A DNA stretch of 64,000 bases from Paractinoplanes maris (GTDB taxonomy: Bacteria > Actinomycetota > Actinomycetes > Mycobacteriales > Micromonosporaceae), in the NCBI RefSeq assembly GCF_023544465.1, contig NZ_JALPVL010000001.1, positions 682,001 through 746,000 of the forward strand, in the 5' to 3' direction. Every line of letters starts with the position of its first letter. Positions within the stretch are counted from its first letter, which is position 1. Made by a program: the position numbers and the translations under genes. Under the pieces are notes generated by a model, which saw nothing but the letters and a program-made list of their open reading frames with translations, was not told the DNA's origin and ran no database searches. This document shows positions 20,476-28,361 of this stretch, piece by piece.

Positions 20476-21360
20476 GTGACCAGCCAGTCCGACGAGCCCG
20501 AGGCGTCCGCGCCCGAGGCCGCGAAGTCCTCCGGACTCTCCGGGCGCGCTCTCTGGGACAAGGTCGGCATCGAGCCGGTCGAGATCGCGCTGCCCAGCGG
20601 CGTCGCGCTCACCCTGCGGGCCTACCGCTCGGCGTCCACGCTGACGCCGACCGAGATCGTCGAGGACGAGGACGACCCGTTCGAGGCGCGCAAGCGGGCC
20701 GCCGCCCGCCACGACGACGAGGACGACGACGAAGAGGTCATCGTCGACGACGAGTTCCAGGCGCTGCTGGCCCAGGGCGAGGCCGACGAGTCCGGCAAGG
20801 ACCGGCCGGCCGACGAGCCCGATCCGGCCGACTTCGAGGACGATTCGGATGAGGCCGTCGCCGAGGCGGATGACGAGGAGGTGCCCGCCTTCCTCACCCA
20901 CAAGGGCCGGTTGATCGCCTTCAAGACGCCCGAGTCGCTGGTCTCCTTCATTCGTTCGGGTGCTCCGCACGATCTCGCACAACTCGACACCTGGGGCACT
21001 CTGGCCGAGCAGGTACAGTCGACCGACGTCGACCCGCTGCCGGAGGACCGCTACGAGCTCGACCTCGTGGTGGAGAACCTGCGTGGCGGGCACGACACGT
21101 GGGACCTGCCGCTCCTCATCGCCGCCGGCGAGGTGGCGCGTGACCTGGGTCACGCACTCCGGCTCAAGCCGGTGATCCTGGCACTGTCGCCCGGTTCACC
21201 GCTCGACGATCTGGACGAGTCGCTCCGTTCCGCGGAAACCGGCGGCATGGGTGGCTTCTTCGGTCGGCGTCGATTGAAGAAAATCGGGGCACAACAGGCA
21301 AGTCTCGGCTGGCGCTCGGTAATCGGTAAGATCTCCGCGGCTGTGGACTGGCGCGACTGA
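20476..21360 (+). CDS. Acidic protein of unknown function
   Basis: 294 residues. A globular N-terminal part (WDKVGIEPVEIALPSG, about 30-65) is followed by a strongly acidic stretch (about 70-150, Asp/Glu runs such as DDEDDDEE). A C-terminal region (about 155-290) contains FLTHKGRLIAFKTPESLVSF and ends in a basic patch, GRRRLKK. No signal peptide, membrane segment or known catalytic motif is visible. GTG at 20476 is chosen for the GGAGG 5 nt upstream. It lies 65 bases before the IS110-like gene on the same strand and probably shares its transcript. I do not recognise its function. Confidence 0.65.
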   Translation: MTSQSDEPEASAPEAAKSSGLSGRALWDKVGIEPVEIALPSGVALTLRAYRSASTLTPTEIVEDEDDPFEARKRAAARHDDEDDDEEVIVDDEFQALLAQGEADESGKDRPADEPDPADFEDDSDEAVAEADDEEVPAFLTHKGRLIAFKTPESLVSFIRSGAPHDLAQLDTWGTLAEQVQSTDVDPLPEDRYELDLVVENLRGGHDTWDLPLLIAAGEVARDLGHALRLKPVILALSPGSPLDDLDESLRSAETGGMGGFFGRRRLKKIGAQQASLGWRSVIGKISAAVDWRD

Positions 21361-21425
21361 CCCCTCACCAGGGACCATCAACCCTTGGCCAAGTGACAGC
21401 TGTCTCCGGGGAGGAGGACGACGCC

Positions 21426-23660
21426 GTGGCGCTCGTGCGCGTGTACTGCGGTCTGGCGTCGGCGGATGAATCGGTGCGTGTGGCTTCGGCCGCGCAGCTG
21501 ACCATCGCCGTGGTGGACGACGCAGGACGACTGCTCGGCGTCCATGAGATCAGTGACGACCCCGGCGGCTACGCCGAGCTGGGCGCGCTGCTCGTGGAAC
21601 GTACGAGTGGATTCACCGACGCCGCGGTCGCCGCCGACAGCGACGACCACCTGGTCACCTCTCTGCTCACCGCGGCCGGGCGGCCGCTGGTCGTGGCTGA
21701 CGACGACACCGCCGACGACTTCGCCGAGCGGTTCGCCGACGACGACTCGGTCGACGAGATGCAGGCTCCGCCGGCTGCCCGCCGGGCCGTCGGCCTGGCC
21801 CGCGCGTTGCAGGCCGGGGCCCTGGTCGCCGGCACCCTCCCGGTGCCGCGCGACCTGGTCAGCTACAAGCCCGTCCTGGCCGCGCACGTGGCCCTGCTCA
21901 GCGGGCGGCACGCGGCCGCCATCGCGCTGCGCGAGGTGCTGCGCGAGCTCTACCCGGCCGCTCTGCGGGCCTATCCCGACCCGGCCCACCCGCTCGCCCT
22001 CGCCGTGCTCGACGCGCTGCCCGAGCCCGGGCGGCTCTCCGCCCACGGCGAGCCGCAGCAGATCGCCGAGCAGGTCGCGGTCGAGCTCACCCGGGCCGGC
22101 GCGGGCACCGAGGACGAGATCATCTCCGCGGTCACCGCTCTGCAGGTCGCCATCAGCGAGTCGCCCCGCCGCGGCGGGGTCAACAAGTCGCTGGCTCCGG
22201 CGGCGGGCGAGACGGTGCGCCAGTCGGTCGCCGCGGTGCGCGCCGGCGACGCCGCCTGCGCCTCCCTGATCGGCACCATCGCCGCCCGCAGTGGCCTGGC
22301 CGACGCCGGCCGTCGCACGCGTCGCGCCGAGGCCGCTCCGCTGCAGGCCGTGCCGGGTGACAGCGGCCGTTTCGGTCGCCGCACCCGCCCCGAGCCCGCC
22401 TCGACGGGCACCGGCCCGGTCATCCCGCAGCCGCTCACCACGCCGCCGGTGGCACCCGACCCGGTCATGCCGCCGCCCCTGGCGCCCCGGCCGGTCGCGC
22501 CGCCGCCCGCCGCGCCCGCGGCCTCCCTGTTCCCCAACCGCGCGGCCGCGCCGGGCAACCGGCCGGTCTCGGTGCCGCCGCCCCCGCCGGGCATGACCCC
22601 GATCACGCCGGGCTCGCGCCCGGCGCCGGGCTCGCGCACCCCGGCCCCGCCGACCGGCACCACGTTCCCGGCCGCCTCGGTGTCGCCGGGTGCGGCGTCG
22701 CCGTCCTCCGGTGTGCCCAACGGCACCAGCCCGGCCGACACCGGCCAGCCGTTCCGGGCCACGCTGACCAACGCGGCGATCAACAGCGTGCGCGCCGAGC
22801 GTCAGCGCACGGTCATCCCGCCGCGCCCGTCGACCCGCCCGTCGGCCCCAGCCGCCGACGCGACCGACTTCTCGCTGCCGATGCCGTCGCCGCGCCCCGC
22901 CCAGGAGCAGGCCGAGCCCGGCTCGCGGGCCAACTGGCCGCTGCTCAACAGCGGCAACGACGACGTGGCGACCACGCCGGCCGCCTCGGCCAGCGCACCG
23001 CCGGCCGACGGCCGGGTGCGGCCGCCCTGGCAGGACATGCCTCAGGAGCCGCCGGCCCTGCGCCTGGTCGACGGCCAGCTGAGCACCGGCCTCGACAGCA
23101 CGATCACCGGCCCGCCCGCGGCGGCCGACCCGCCGCCGCTGCGCCTGGTCGGCAACCGCCGCTCCCCGGGCCAGACGACGACGAAACTGACCGCGCTCGA
23201 CCGCAGCACCACGCCGCCGGTCGCCGCCGACAGCAGCGACGGCGATCTGCTGATCTTCGCGGCGGCCCGCTCGGCCTGGTTCACCGGCCCGACCGAGGCC
23301 ACCACCGACAAGCTCGACTGGACCAACCCGAACGACACCGGCTGGCGGGCCGCCGAAAAGGCGGCAACGCCCGCGGTGGCCGCCGAGACCGCGGCCGGGT
23401 TGCCCAAGCGTGTGCCCCAGGCCAACCTGGTGCCCGGCTCACCGCTGCGCGACGAGCGCCCGCTGCGCATCGTCCGTGACGCGGCGAGCATCGCCGCCCA
23501 CACCACGGGTTACTTCCGGGGCTGGCGGCGCGGGCAGGAGATCGGCGGCTTCGCCATGGGCGGACGCCCGGGTCGCGAGGCGGCCGGCGGCTGGGACTTC
23601 ACCCGCGACCGCGAGGGCGCCGACGAATACCGCAACAACGCGGGTTACGGCTCCCGCTAG
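21426..23660 (+). CDS. Degenerate IS110-like protein with a conservon-kinase-type C-terminal tail
   Basis: 744 residues in three parts. Residues 1-300 resemble the RNase H-like (DEDD) N-terminal half of IS110-type transposases: VYCGLASADE, QLTIAVVDDAGRLLG and the helical LAGTLPVPRDLVSYKPVLAAH. However, the usual EGTGxYG and DAxDA catalytic segments are not seen, so it is probably domesticated and inactive. Residues 300-600 are a Pro/Ala-rich linker. The last 130 residues contain SAWFT, DTGW, AGLPKRVPQANLVPG and YFRGWRRGQ, a set also found at the end of the CvnA kinase at 29825-33478. GTG at 21426 has AGGAGG 8 nt upstream. No terminal repeats or second transposase domain flank it, so I do not call it a mobile element. 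Confidence 0.7.
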   Translation: MALVRVYCGLASADESVRVASAAQLTIAVVDDAGRLLGVHEISDDPGGYAELGALLVERTSGFTDAAVAADSDDHLVTSLLTAAGRPLVVADDDTADDFAERFADDDSVDEMQAPPAARRAVGLARALQAGALVAGTLPVPRDLVSYKPVLAAHVALLSGRHAAAIALREVLRELYPAALRAYPDPAHPLALAVLDALPEPGRLSAHGEPQQIAEQVAVELTRAGAGTEDEIISAVTALQVAISESPRRGGVNKSLAPAAGETVRQSVAAVRAGDAACASLIGTIAARSGLADAGRRTRRAEAAPLQAVPGDSGRFGRRTRPEPASTGTGPVIPQPLTTPPVAPDPVMPPPLAPRPVAPPPAAPAASLFPNRAAAPGNRPVSVPPPPPGMTPITPGSRPAPGSRTPAPPTGTTFPAASVSPGAASPSSGVPNGTSPADTGQPFRATLTNAAINSVRAERQRTVIPPRPSTRPSAPAADATDFSLPMPSPRPAQEQAEPGSRANWPLLNSGNDDVATTPAASASAPPADGRVRPPWQDMPQEPPALRLVDGQLSTGLDSTITGPPAAADPPPLRLVGNRRSPGQTTTKLTALDRSTTPPVAADSSDGDLLIFAAARSAWFTGPTEATTDKLDWTNPNDTGWRAAEKAATPAVAAETAAGLPKRVPQANLVPGSPLRDERPLRIVRDAASIAAHTTGYFRGWRRGQEIGGFAMGGRPGREAAGGWDFTRDREGADEYRNNAGYGSR

Positions 23661-23711
23661 GGTGCGCTCCATAACTGGGCCCGGCCCCCGGGTCCAGTTG
23701 TGAAACGCACC
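23661..23711 (+). terminator. Two-tier hairpin after the IS110-like gene
   Basis: Directly behind the TAG stop, GGTGCG (23661-23666) can pair with CGCACC (23706-23711). Inside it, AACTGGGCCCGG (23673-23684) pairs with CCGGGTCCAGTT (23688-23699) with one G-T pair and a 3-nt loop. There is no T run, so it is either a stem-only terminator or an mRNA-stabilising structure. Confidence 0.55.
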
Positions 23712-23941
23712 TGGATCTCACCGCCTTCGGCCCGGCCCCTTCGCCTCACGCGAAGCGGTCGGGCCGAGCGCATTCCGCGACCTGATTCCCCACGACGCCG
23801 GTGAGCGCCGCAGGTTCGGCGGCGAGGCCGGCAAGTTCGGCGGTGGTGGCGGCGCGGGCCGTGGGGTCGGCGGTGGGACTGGTGGCGGGCGGCTTGGGCG
23901 TTTGGGGTTCGTTCGGGGGGCTGCTCGTCGAGGATGCTGGG

Positions 23942-24928
23942 GTGAGCACTTCGTTTCTGGCGGCCTGCCTCATCGTGCGCGATGAAGCGGTGGAACTCCC
24001 GGACTGCCTGGCGTCACTGGCCGGCCTGGTCGATGAGGTGCACGTCCACGACACCGGCTCGACGGACGGGACGCCTCAGATCGCCGCTGAGCTTGGCGCT
24101 ACCGTGACCCACGGTCGCTGGACCGACGACTTCGCCGCGGCCCGCTCTGCGGCTCTGGACGGGTGGAGCGCTCTCTGGGTGCTTAGCGTCGACGCCGACC
24201 AGCGCTACCAAGGGGACCCGGCGCATCTGCGGGCGATGCTGGCCGAGTGCCCGGCCGACGTCGTGGAGGTCGAGGTCGACAACGCGCATGACGAGCTGCC
24301 GTACACGAACACGGCCGCTCACCTCTTCCGGGCGGGCGCCGTCCGGTGGCAGGGGCGGGTGCACGAGCGTCTGGTCACGCCGGACGGACGGACGCCGTAC
24401 ACCGTCGTCGCACCTCGCGCGGCCATCGTGCTGAAGCACCGTGGCTACATCCGGCCGGACGTCCGCCGGGCCAAGGCGTCGCGGAACGCCGAGCTGGCCC
24501 GGCTGGCCCTGGCCGAGCTCACGACCGAGGACCGCCCGCTGGTCGCCCGTACGCTCCTGGACCTGGGCCGCAGCCTCATCGGGGCCGGTCGCCCGCAGGA
24601 AGCGGCCGAGACCCTGGAGACGCTGCGGGATCTCTTCCCCGGCACGCCGGAGTGGCTGCAGGGCACCGATTTCCTGGCTCGGCTGGTGCTCGCGGCCGGG
24701 ATGGACGACGTCTGCCTGACCCTGGTCGAGCAGATGCGCCCGGCCGGCGCCTCGCGCGCCTACTGCGACTGGCTCGCCGCGCAGGCTCTGGCCCAGCTGG
24801 GTGAGGTCGCCACGGCCAACCGCCTGCTGGCCGGCGTCTCCGAGGTCGTCGACACCTCGGGTCGCCGGCAGGATCCGGGCGCTCTGCGCGAGTTACGCCA
24901 CCTGCTCGCCACTCTCGCCCGCGCCTGA
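23942..24928 (+). CDS. Family 2 glycosyltransferase with helical C-terminal region
   Basis: 328 residues. The first 100 form a GT-A fold: CLIVRDEAVELPDCLASL, then VDEVHVHDTGSTDGTPQIA and LSVDADQR, where DAD is the DxD metal and nucleotide-sugar site. RWQGRVHE and HRGY fit the acceptor part. The C-terminal 130 residues are TPR-like helices. It probably transfers a sugar to an unknown acceptor from the cytosolic side. GTG at 23942 starts just before the fold. Its last 36 bases overlap the end of the convergent dehydratase gene, and the TTA codon at 24893-24895 is the reverse complement of that gene's TAA stop. Confidence 0.8.
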   Translation: MSTSFLAACLIVRDEAVELPDCLASLAGLVDEVHVHDTGSTDGTPQIAAELGATVTHGRWTDDFAAARSAALDGWSALWVLSVDADQRYQGDPAHLRAMLAECPADVVEVEVDNAHDELPYTNTAAHLFRAGAVRWQGRVHERLVTPDGRTPYTVVAPRAAIVLKHRGYIRPDVRRAKASRNAELARLALAELTTEDRPLVARTLLDLGRSLIGAGRPQEAAETLETLRDLFPGTPEWLQGTDFLARLVLAAGMDDVCLTLVEQMRPAGASRAYCDWLAAQALAQLGEVATANRLLAGVSEVVDTSGRRQDPGALRELRHLLATLARA

Positions 24929-25573
24929 CGCCTCGCTGTCGCGGGACTGCCAGGTGCACAGGCAGACGCGGTTGCCCTCCGGATCGGCCAGCACCCAGAA
25001 GGCCGGGGCGTCGGCCGCGCTGACCAGGTTGCCGCCGGCCGCGACGGCCGCGTCGATGCGGGGCTGAACCTGGGCGGGGTCGACCCAGATGTCGGGGTGC
25101 CAGCGCTGGCGGGGTTCCTCGCCGCCGGACTTCTGGAACCAGATGTCCGGCAACTGGCCGGCCGGATCCACGATGTCGACCTCCCTCGGCTCCATCGCGA
25201 GGACGGCCGCCCAGAACGGCATGATCGAGCCGCGGGCCGGGCTGTCGAGCGCCCACTCCGCGCGGGAGACGTCGACGGCCGACAGCCGGAGACCCAGCGC
25301 CGAGGCCACCGACGAGACGGCCCGGGCCAGGCGGATGTCGCGGGTGGTCACCCCGCCGGTGTCGTGACTGGTCAGGCGCAGGTCGACCGCGGAGTAGCGC
25401 AGGTTGACGTCGGGATGGTGGTTCATCTGCTCGGCCACCTCGCCGATGGCGTTGACCAGGGCCAGCCCCGTACCGAAATCCTTGGTCTCGATCCTGGTGT
25501 GCAGACCGCCGGGCAGGTAGGCCCAGCCGTCCAGCTTCTCCGCCGCGATCTGCCTTCCATCGAGCTTCGTCAT
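24893..25573 (-). CDS. 4a-hydroxytetrahydrobiopterin dehydratase fused to a VOC domain
   Basis: 226 residues. The N-terminal 95 form a pterin-4a-carbinolamine dehydratase with the catalytic histidine cluster MNHHPDVNLRYSAVDLRL near residue 50 and HDTGG near 70. The rest (about 105-215) is a VOC/glyoxalase-like domain with PDIWFQKSGG, RWHPDIWVD and the final ADPEGNRVCLCTW. The first domain would dehydrate the oxidised pterin cofactor; the second is a small-molecule-binding or metal-enzyme fold of unknown ligand. The fused order may couple pterin recycling to a partner substrate, which is inference. ATG is preceded by GGGAGG. Confidence 0.85.
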   Translation of the reverse strand: MTKLDGRQIAAEKLDGWAYLPGGLHTRIETKDFGTGLALVNAIGEVAEQMNHHPDVNLRYSAVDLRLTSHDTGGVTTRDIRLARAVSSVASALGLRLSAVDVSRAEWALDSPARGSIMPFWAAVLAMEPREVDIVDPAGQLPDIWFQKSGGEEPRQRWHPDIWVDPAQVQPRIDAAVAAGGNLVSAADAPAFWVLADPEGNRVCLCTWQSRDSEASGAGESGEQVA

Positions 25574-25598
25574 GAGCCCATCCTCCCCCGGCGAGCGG

Positions 25599-26060
25599 TC
25601 AGCGGGCGGGACGGATCCCGTTGTTACGGATGTGCTCGTAGACGATCGAGGTGCGCACGTCGGCCACCTCGGGCCGCTGGGTGAGCCGGTCGATCACGAA
25701 CTCGTAGAGGCTGTCGTTGTCGGGGACGGCCACGTGCACGATGAAGTCGTCGGTGCCGGTCGTCACGTAGAGCCCGAGGGTGTCGGGCAGGGTGCTGACC
25801 CACTCGCGGAACGCCTCGATGTTGCGCCGGGACGGCGGGCGGATCCGGATGGCGATCAGCGCCTGCACCGGCCGGCCGATGGCCTTGAGGTCGACGTCGA
25901 GGAGGGCGCCGCGGATCACGCCGCGCTTGCGCAGGGCCCGGGTGCGGTCGAGCGCTGTCGTGGGCGAGACGCCGACGGCCGCGGCGACCTCCCGGTTGGT
26001 CTTCCGTGCATCCGACTGCAGTTCCCGCAGGATCGCCGTATCTAGTTCGTCCAGGTCCAC
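25599..26060 (-). CDS. Lrp/AsnC family transcriptional regulator
   Basis: 153 residues. The N-terminal helix-turn-helix (about 1-60) contains LDELDTAILRELQSDARK and NREVAAAVGVSPTTALDRT. The C-terminal RAM/ligand-binding domain (about 68-145) has the GTDDFIVHVAVPD strand-turn typical of amino-acid-sensing Lrp proteins. The GTG start has AGAAGGA 8 nt upstream. It is divergent from the DUF2000 gene 106 bases away, and it most likely controls that gene and itself; the effector is unknown. Confidence 0.9.
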   Translation of the reverse strand: MDLDELDTAILRELQSDARKTNREVAAAVGVSPTTALDRTRALRKRGVIRGALLDVDLKAIGRPVQALIAIRIRPPSRRNIEAFREWVSTLPDTLGLYVTTGTDDFIVHVAVPDNDSLYEFVIDRLTQRPEVADVRTSIVYEHIRNNGIRPAR

Positions 26061-26166
26061 CGATTCGATCCTTCTGCCGAGACAAGTACGGATTCATTGC
26101 GGCTGAACCTAACACCTGCCTAGCATTTCGCTCGCACGCTGCATGAACGAACAGAGAGAGCAGAAC

Positions 26167-26625
26167 ATGATCGGATTCACCGCGGACGAGATCGATCCCA
26201 CCGCGCCCACCCGCGCGGCTCGTCTGAAATGGGTCGTCGTGGTCGACGGCGACCTGCCCGCCGGGCGGGCGGCCAACGCCGCCATCTGCACCGCCGCCGC
26301 CACTTCGCAGGCGGTGACCGGCCTGCTCGGCGATGACGCGGTGGACGCCGACGGCAACGCGCATCCCGGGCTGCCCTGGGCCGGCTGCACCGTGCTCTCG
26401 GCCGACCCCGGCACCCTGCGCACGATCCGGGCCAAGGCCGCCGCCCGGGCCGACTTCTTCGTCGCCGACATGCCGGCCGCGGCCCAGCAGACCCGCGTCT
26501 ACAGCGAATACCTGGAGACGGTGGGCGCCACGGCGGCCGACGGTCTCGACTACTACGCGGTCAGCATCGTCGGCCCGCGCAACCCGGTCGACAAGCTGGT
26601 CGGCAAGCTCCCGCTGCTCGGTTAG
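26167..26625 (+). CDS. DUF2000 family protein
   Basis: 152 residues of the DUF2000 type (peptidyl-tRNA hydrolase II-like fold). RLKWVVVVDGDLPAGRAANAA lies near residues 21-41 and DYYAVSIVGPRNPVDKLVG at the end. The biochemical role is unknown. Pairing with a divergent Lrp/AsnC gene suggests control by amino-acid supply. ATG at 26167 follows an AGAGAG stretch; an in-frame ATG at 26143 has no ribosome site. A TAGCAT box at 26121-26126 could be its -10. Its TAG stop overlaps the TAA of the convergent phosphotransferase gene (TTAG at 26622-26625). Confidence 0.8.
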   Translation: MIGFTADEIDPTAPTRAARLKWVVVVDGDLPAGRAANAAICTAAATSQAVTGLLGDDAVDADGNAHPGLPWAGCTVLSADPGTLRTIRAKAAARADFFVADMPAAAQQTRVYSEYLETVGATAADGLDYYAVSIVGPRNPVDKLVGKLPLLG

Positions 26626-27554
26626 GCGACCGCGGCCAGAGCCTTGCCGATGTTCAGCTCGGCCAGGTCGAGCATCCACTGCCGGTCGGGGAAATCGGTG
26701 CCGGCGATCCGCAGCGGACCCTCGATGAGCCCGATCACCTGGGCGAACCGATAGAGCTCCAACCGCGCCGGATCGAGATCGACCGGGTCCAGGGACTCGT
26801 ACGCCGGCCCGAAGCGCAACTGCAGGAAGGCGTGCTCCCACTCGACGTCGAAGTAGGTCACCCCCTCGATGTCGATCATCACTGGCTCGCCGTTCGCCGA
26901 GATCAGCACGTGGTCGGGTCCCAGCTCGCCGTGGATCACGGCATACTCCTCGCGCGCCGTGACCCTGGCCCGGAGCCCGCGGAGGTGGTCCTCGATCCTG
27001 GTACGGGCGGCGGCGACCCGGCCGTCGGTGAGTGCGACAGCGTCGAGGTGAGCCAGCGCACGCCCGAGGATCATCTCCTCGGGCGGCCGCCCCGGCGACG
27101 TCACTGAAGCCGGCCGCCCCCACCCCGGCCCGAAGGTGGTGTGCAGGCGCCGCAGCGTCCTCCCCAGCTCGAGCAGCGGCGCGCGGTCGTACGCCATGCG
27201 CGCTTCGAGCGTCTCGCCGCCCACGTCCTCGACCAGCACCCGATCGACGTCACTGAACAGCAGGTCCGGAACGCGCGCGCCCGCCCCGGCCAGCAGCGCC
27301 CGGTTGGCGACGAACAGCTCGGCCCCGGACGCGTCGGTGAACGGGTCGTCCGGCACGGTGACCGATTCCGGCCAGTAGTTCTCGGCGTCCGCCCACACGT
27401 AGAGAACCACCGATCGCCCGTCGTCCAGGCGGATCCGGTAGACGCCCTTCTTGGTGCCGCCGGTGAGCCGGTCCAGGCCGGCCACCCGGCGGTCGCGGCC
27501 GAACTGCTGGGCCACCAGCCCCGTCACATCGTCGACCGTCAAAAAGGCGCGCAT
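26622..27554 (-). CDS. APH-family phosphotransferase (kinase-like)
   Basis: 310 residues of the aminoglycoside-phosphotransferase/choline-kinase fold. The nucleotide loop region GGTKKGVYRI is near residue 32 and the lysine-equivalent strand SVVLYVW near 48. The catalytic loop reads VIHGELGPDHVL (about 206), with Glu where most members have Asp after HG. The metal motif follows as MIDIEG (about 227). The HGE instead of HGD means activity should not be assumed. It may phosphorylate a small metabolite; resistance is not implied. The ATG has GAAGGA 9 nt upstream. Confidence 0.75.
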   Translation of the reverse strand: MRAFLTVDDVTGLVAQQFGRDRRVAGLDRLTGGTKKGVYRIRLDDGRSVVLYVWADAENYWPESVTVPDDPFTDASGAELFVANRALLAGAGARVPDLLFSDVDRVLVEDVGGETLEARMAYDRAPLLELGRTLRRLHTTFGPGWGRPASVTSPGRPPEEMILGRALAHLDAVALTDGRVAAARTRIEDHLRGLRARVTAREEYAVIHGELGPDHVLISANGEPVMIDIEGVTYFDVEWEHAFLQLRFGPAYESLDPVDLDPARLELYRFAQVIGLIEGPLRIAGTDFPDRQWMLDLAELNIGKALAAVA

Positions 27555-27620
27555 GACGACCGATCCTTCTCAACCGGCCCACCGCTCACAACCGAATAAG
27601 GCGCTTGCCATGATGGCGGC

Positions 27621-28310
27621 GTGCGTGCGATCGTCTTCGACTTCTTCGGAACGCTCACCGACCCGGCCGCCGAAGCCCACCGGCGTACGTCCTTCGCCGG
27701 CACGGCCGCCGCGCTCGGCATACCCCTGGCCGCGTTCTGGGAGGCGATGGCCCAGAGCTTTCCGGACCGCATCGTCGGCCGGTACGGGGACACCCGGCAG
27801 ACCCTGCTGACCGTGGCCCGCCACTGCGGGGCCGAGCCCGGCGAGGCCGAGCTCGAGGCCGCCGTCGCCGCTCAGACGGCTGGGGCCGAGCGGGTACGCC
27901 GGCCGCGCCCGGGCGCCCTGGACCTGCTCGACAGCCTGCGTGCTGAGGGCCTGCGACTCGGCCTGATCAGCGACTGCTCCAGCGAGCTGGTCGAGGCCTG
28001 GCCCTCGACCCCGTACGCGCCACGCCTCGACGCCGCGGTCTTCTCCTGGCAGGAGGGCTACCGCAAACCTGATCCGCGGCTCTACGCCACCGTGGCCGAG
28101 CGGCTGGGGGTGGCGGCCGTCGACTGCTGGTTCGTGGGTGACGGCGGCAGCCGTGAGCACGACGGCGCCCGGCGGGCCGGGATGCGCCCGGTGCTCGTCA
28201 CGAACGCGGGCTATCCCGGGGTCGACGCGCTGCGGAGCGACCCGGACTCGTACCGGCCGGCGCTCGCCATCGACGAACTGGCCGACCTGCCGGCCCTGTT
28301 GACCGCCTGA
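27621..28310 (+). CDS. HAD family hydrolase
   Basis: 229 residues of HAD subfamily IA. Motif I is VFDFFGTLTD near residue 5 with the nucleophile Asp, motif II is LISDCSS near 118, the motif III lysine is in YRKPDPRLY near 150, and motif IV is FVGDGGSREHDGA near 176. It is probably a small-molecule phosphatase of unknown substrate. The GTG start has no ribosome site; a CATGAT box ends 6 nt before it and may give a leaderless mRNA. A strong terminator follows. Confidence 0.85.
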   Translation: MRAIVFDFFGTLTDPAAEAHRRTSFAGTAAALGIPLAAFWEAMAQSFPDRIVGRYGDTRQTLLTVARHCGAEPGEAELEAAVAAQTAGAERVRRPRPGALDLLDSLRAEGLRLGLISDCSSELVEAWPSTPYAPRLDAAVFSWQEGYRKPDPRLYATVAERLGVAAVDCWFVGDGGSREHDGARRAGMRPVLVTNAGYPGVDALRSDPDSYRPALAIDELADLPALLTA

Positions 28311-28318
28311 GGACATGG

Positions 28319-28353
28319 TGAAACCCCGCTCCGCCGGGCGGAGCGGGGTTTCA
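28319..28353. terminator. Bidirectional terminator between the HAD gene and the conservon
   Basis: A perfect inverted repeat: AAACCCCGCTCCGCC (28321-28335) with GGCGGAGCGGGGTTT (28337-28351), extended by two more pairs. It ends in TTTC on the plus strand and AAAC on the other. It stands in the 51 bases between two convergent genes, 8 nt after the HAD stop and 8 nt after the cvnD stop. Confidence 0.85.
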
Positions 28354-28361
28354 ACCGACTG

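Noticed and set aside
21426..23660. An active IS110-type insertion sequence
   Set aside because: No second transposase domain, catalytic segments apparently lost, long Pro-rich extension and no flanking copies or target duplications seen.
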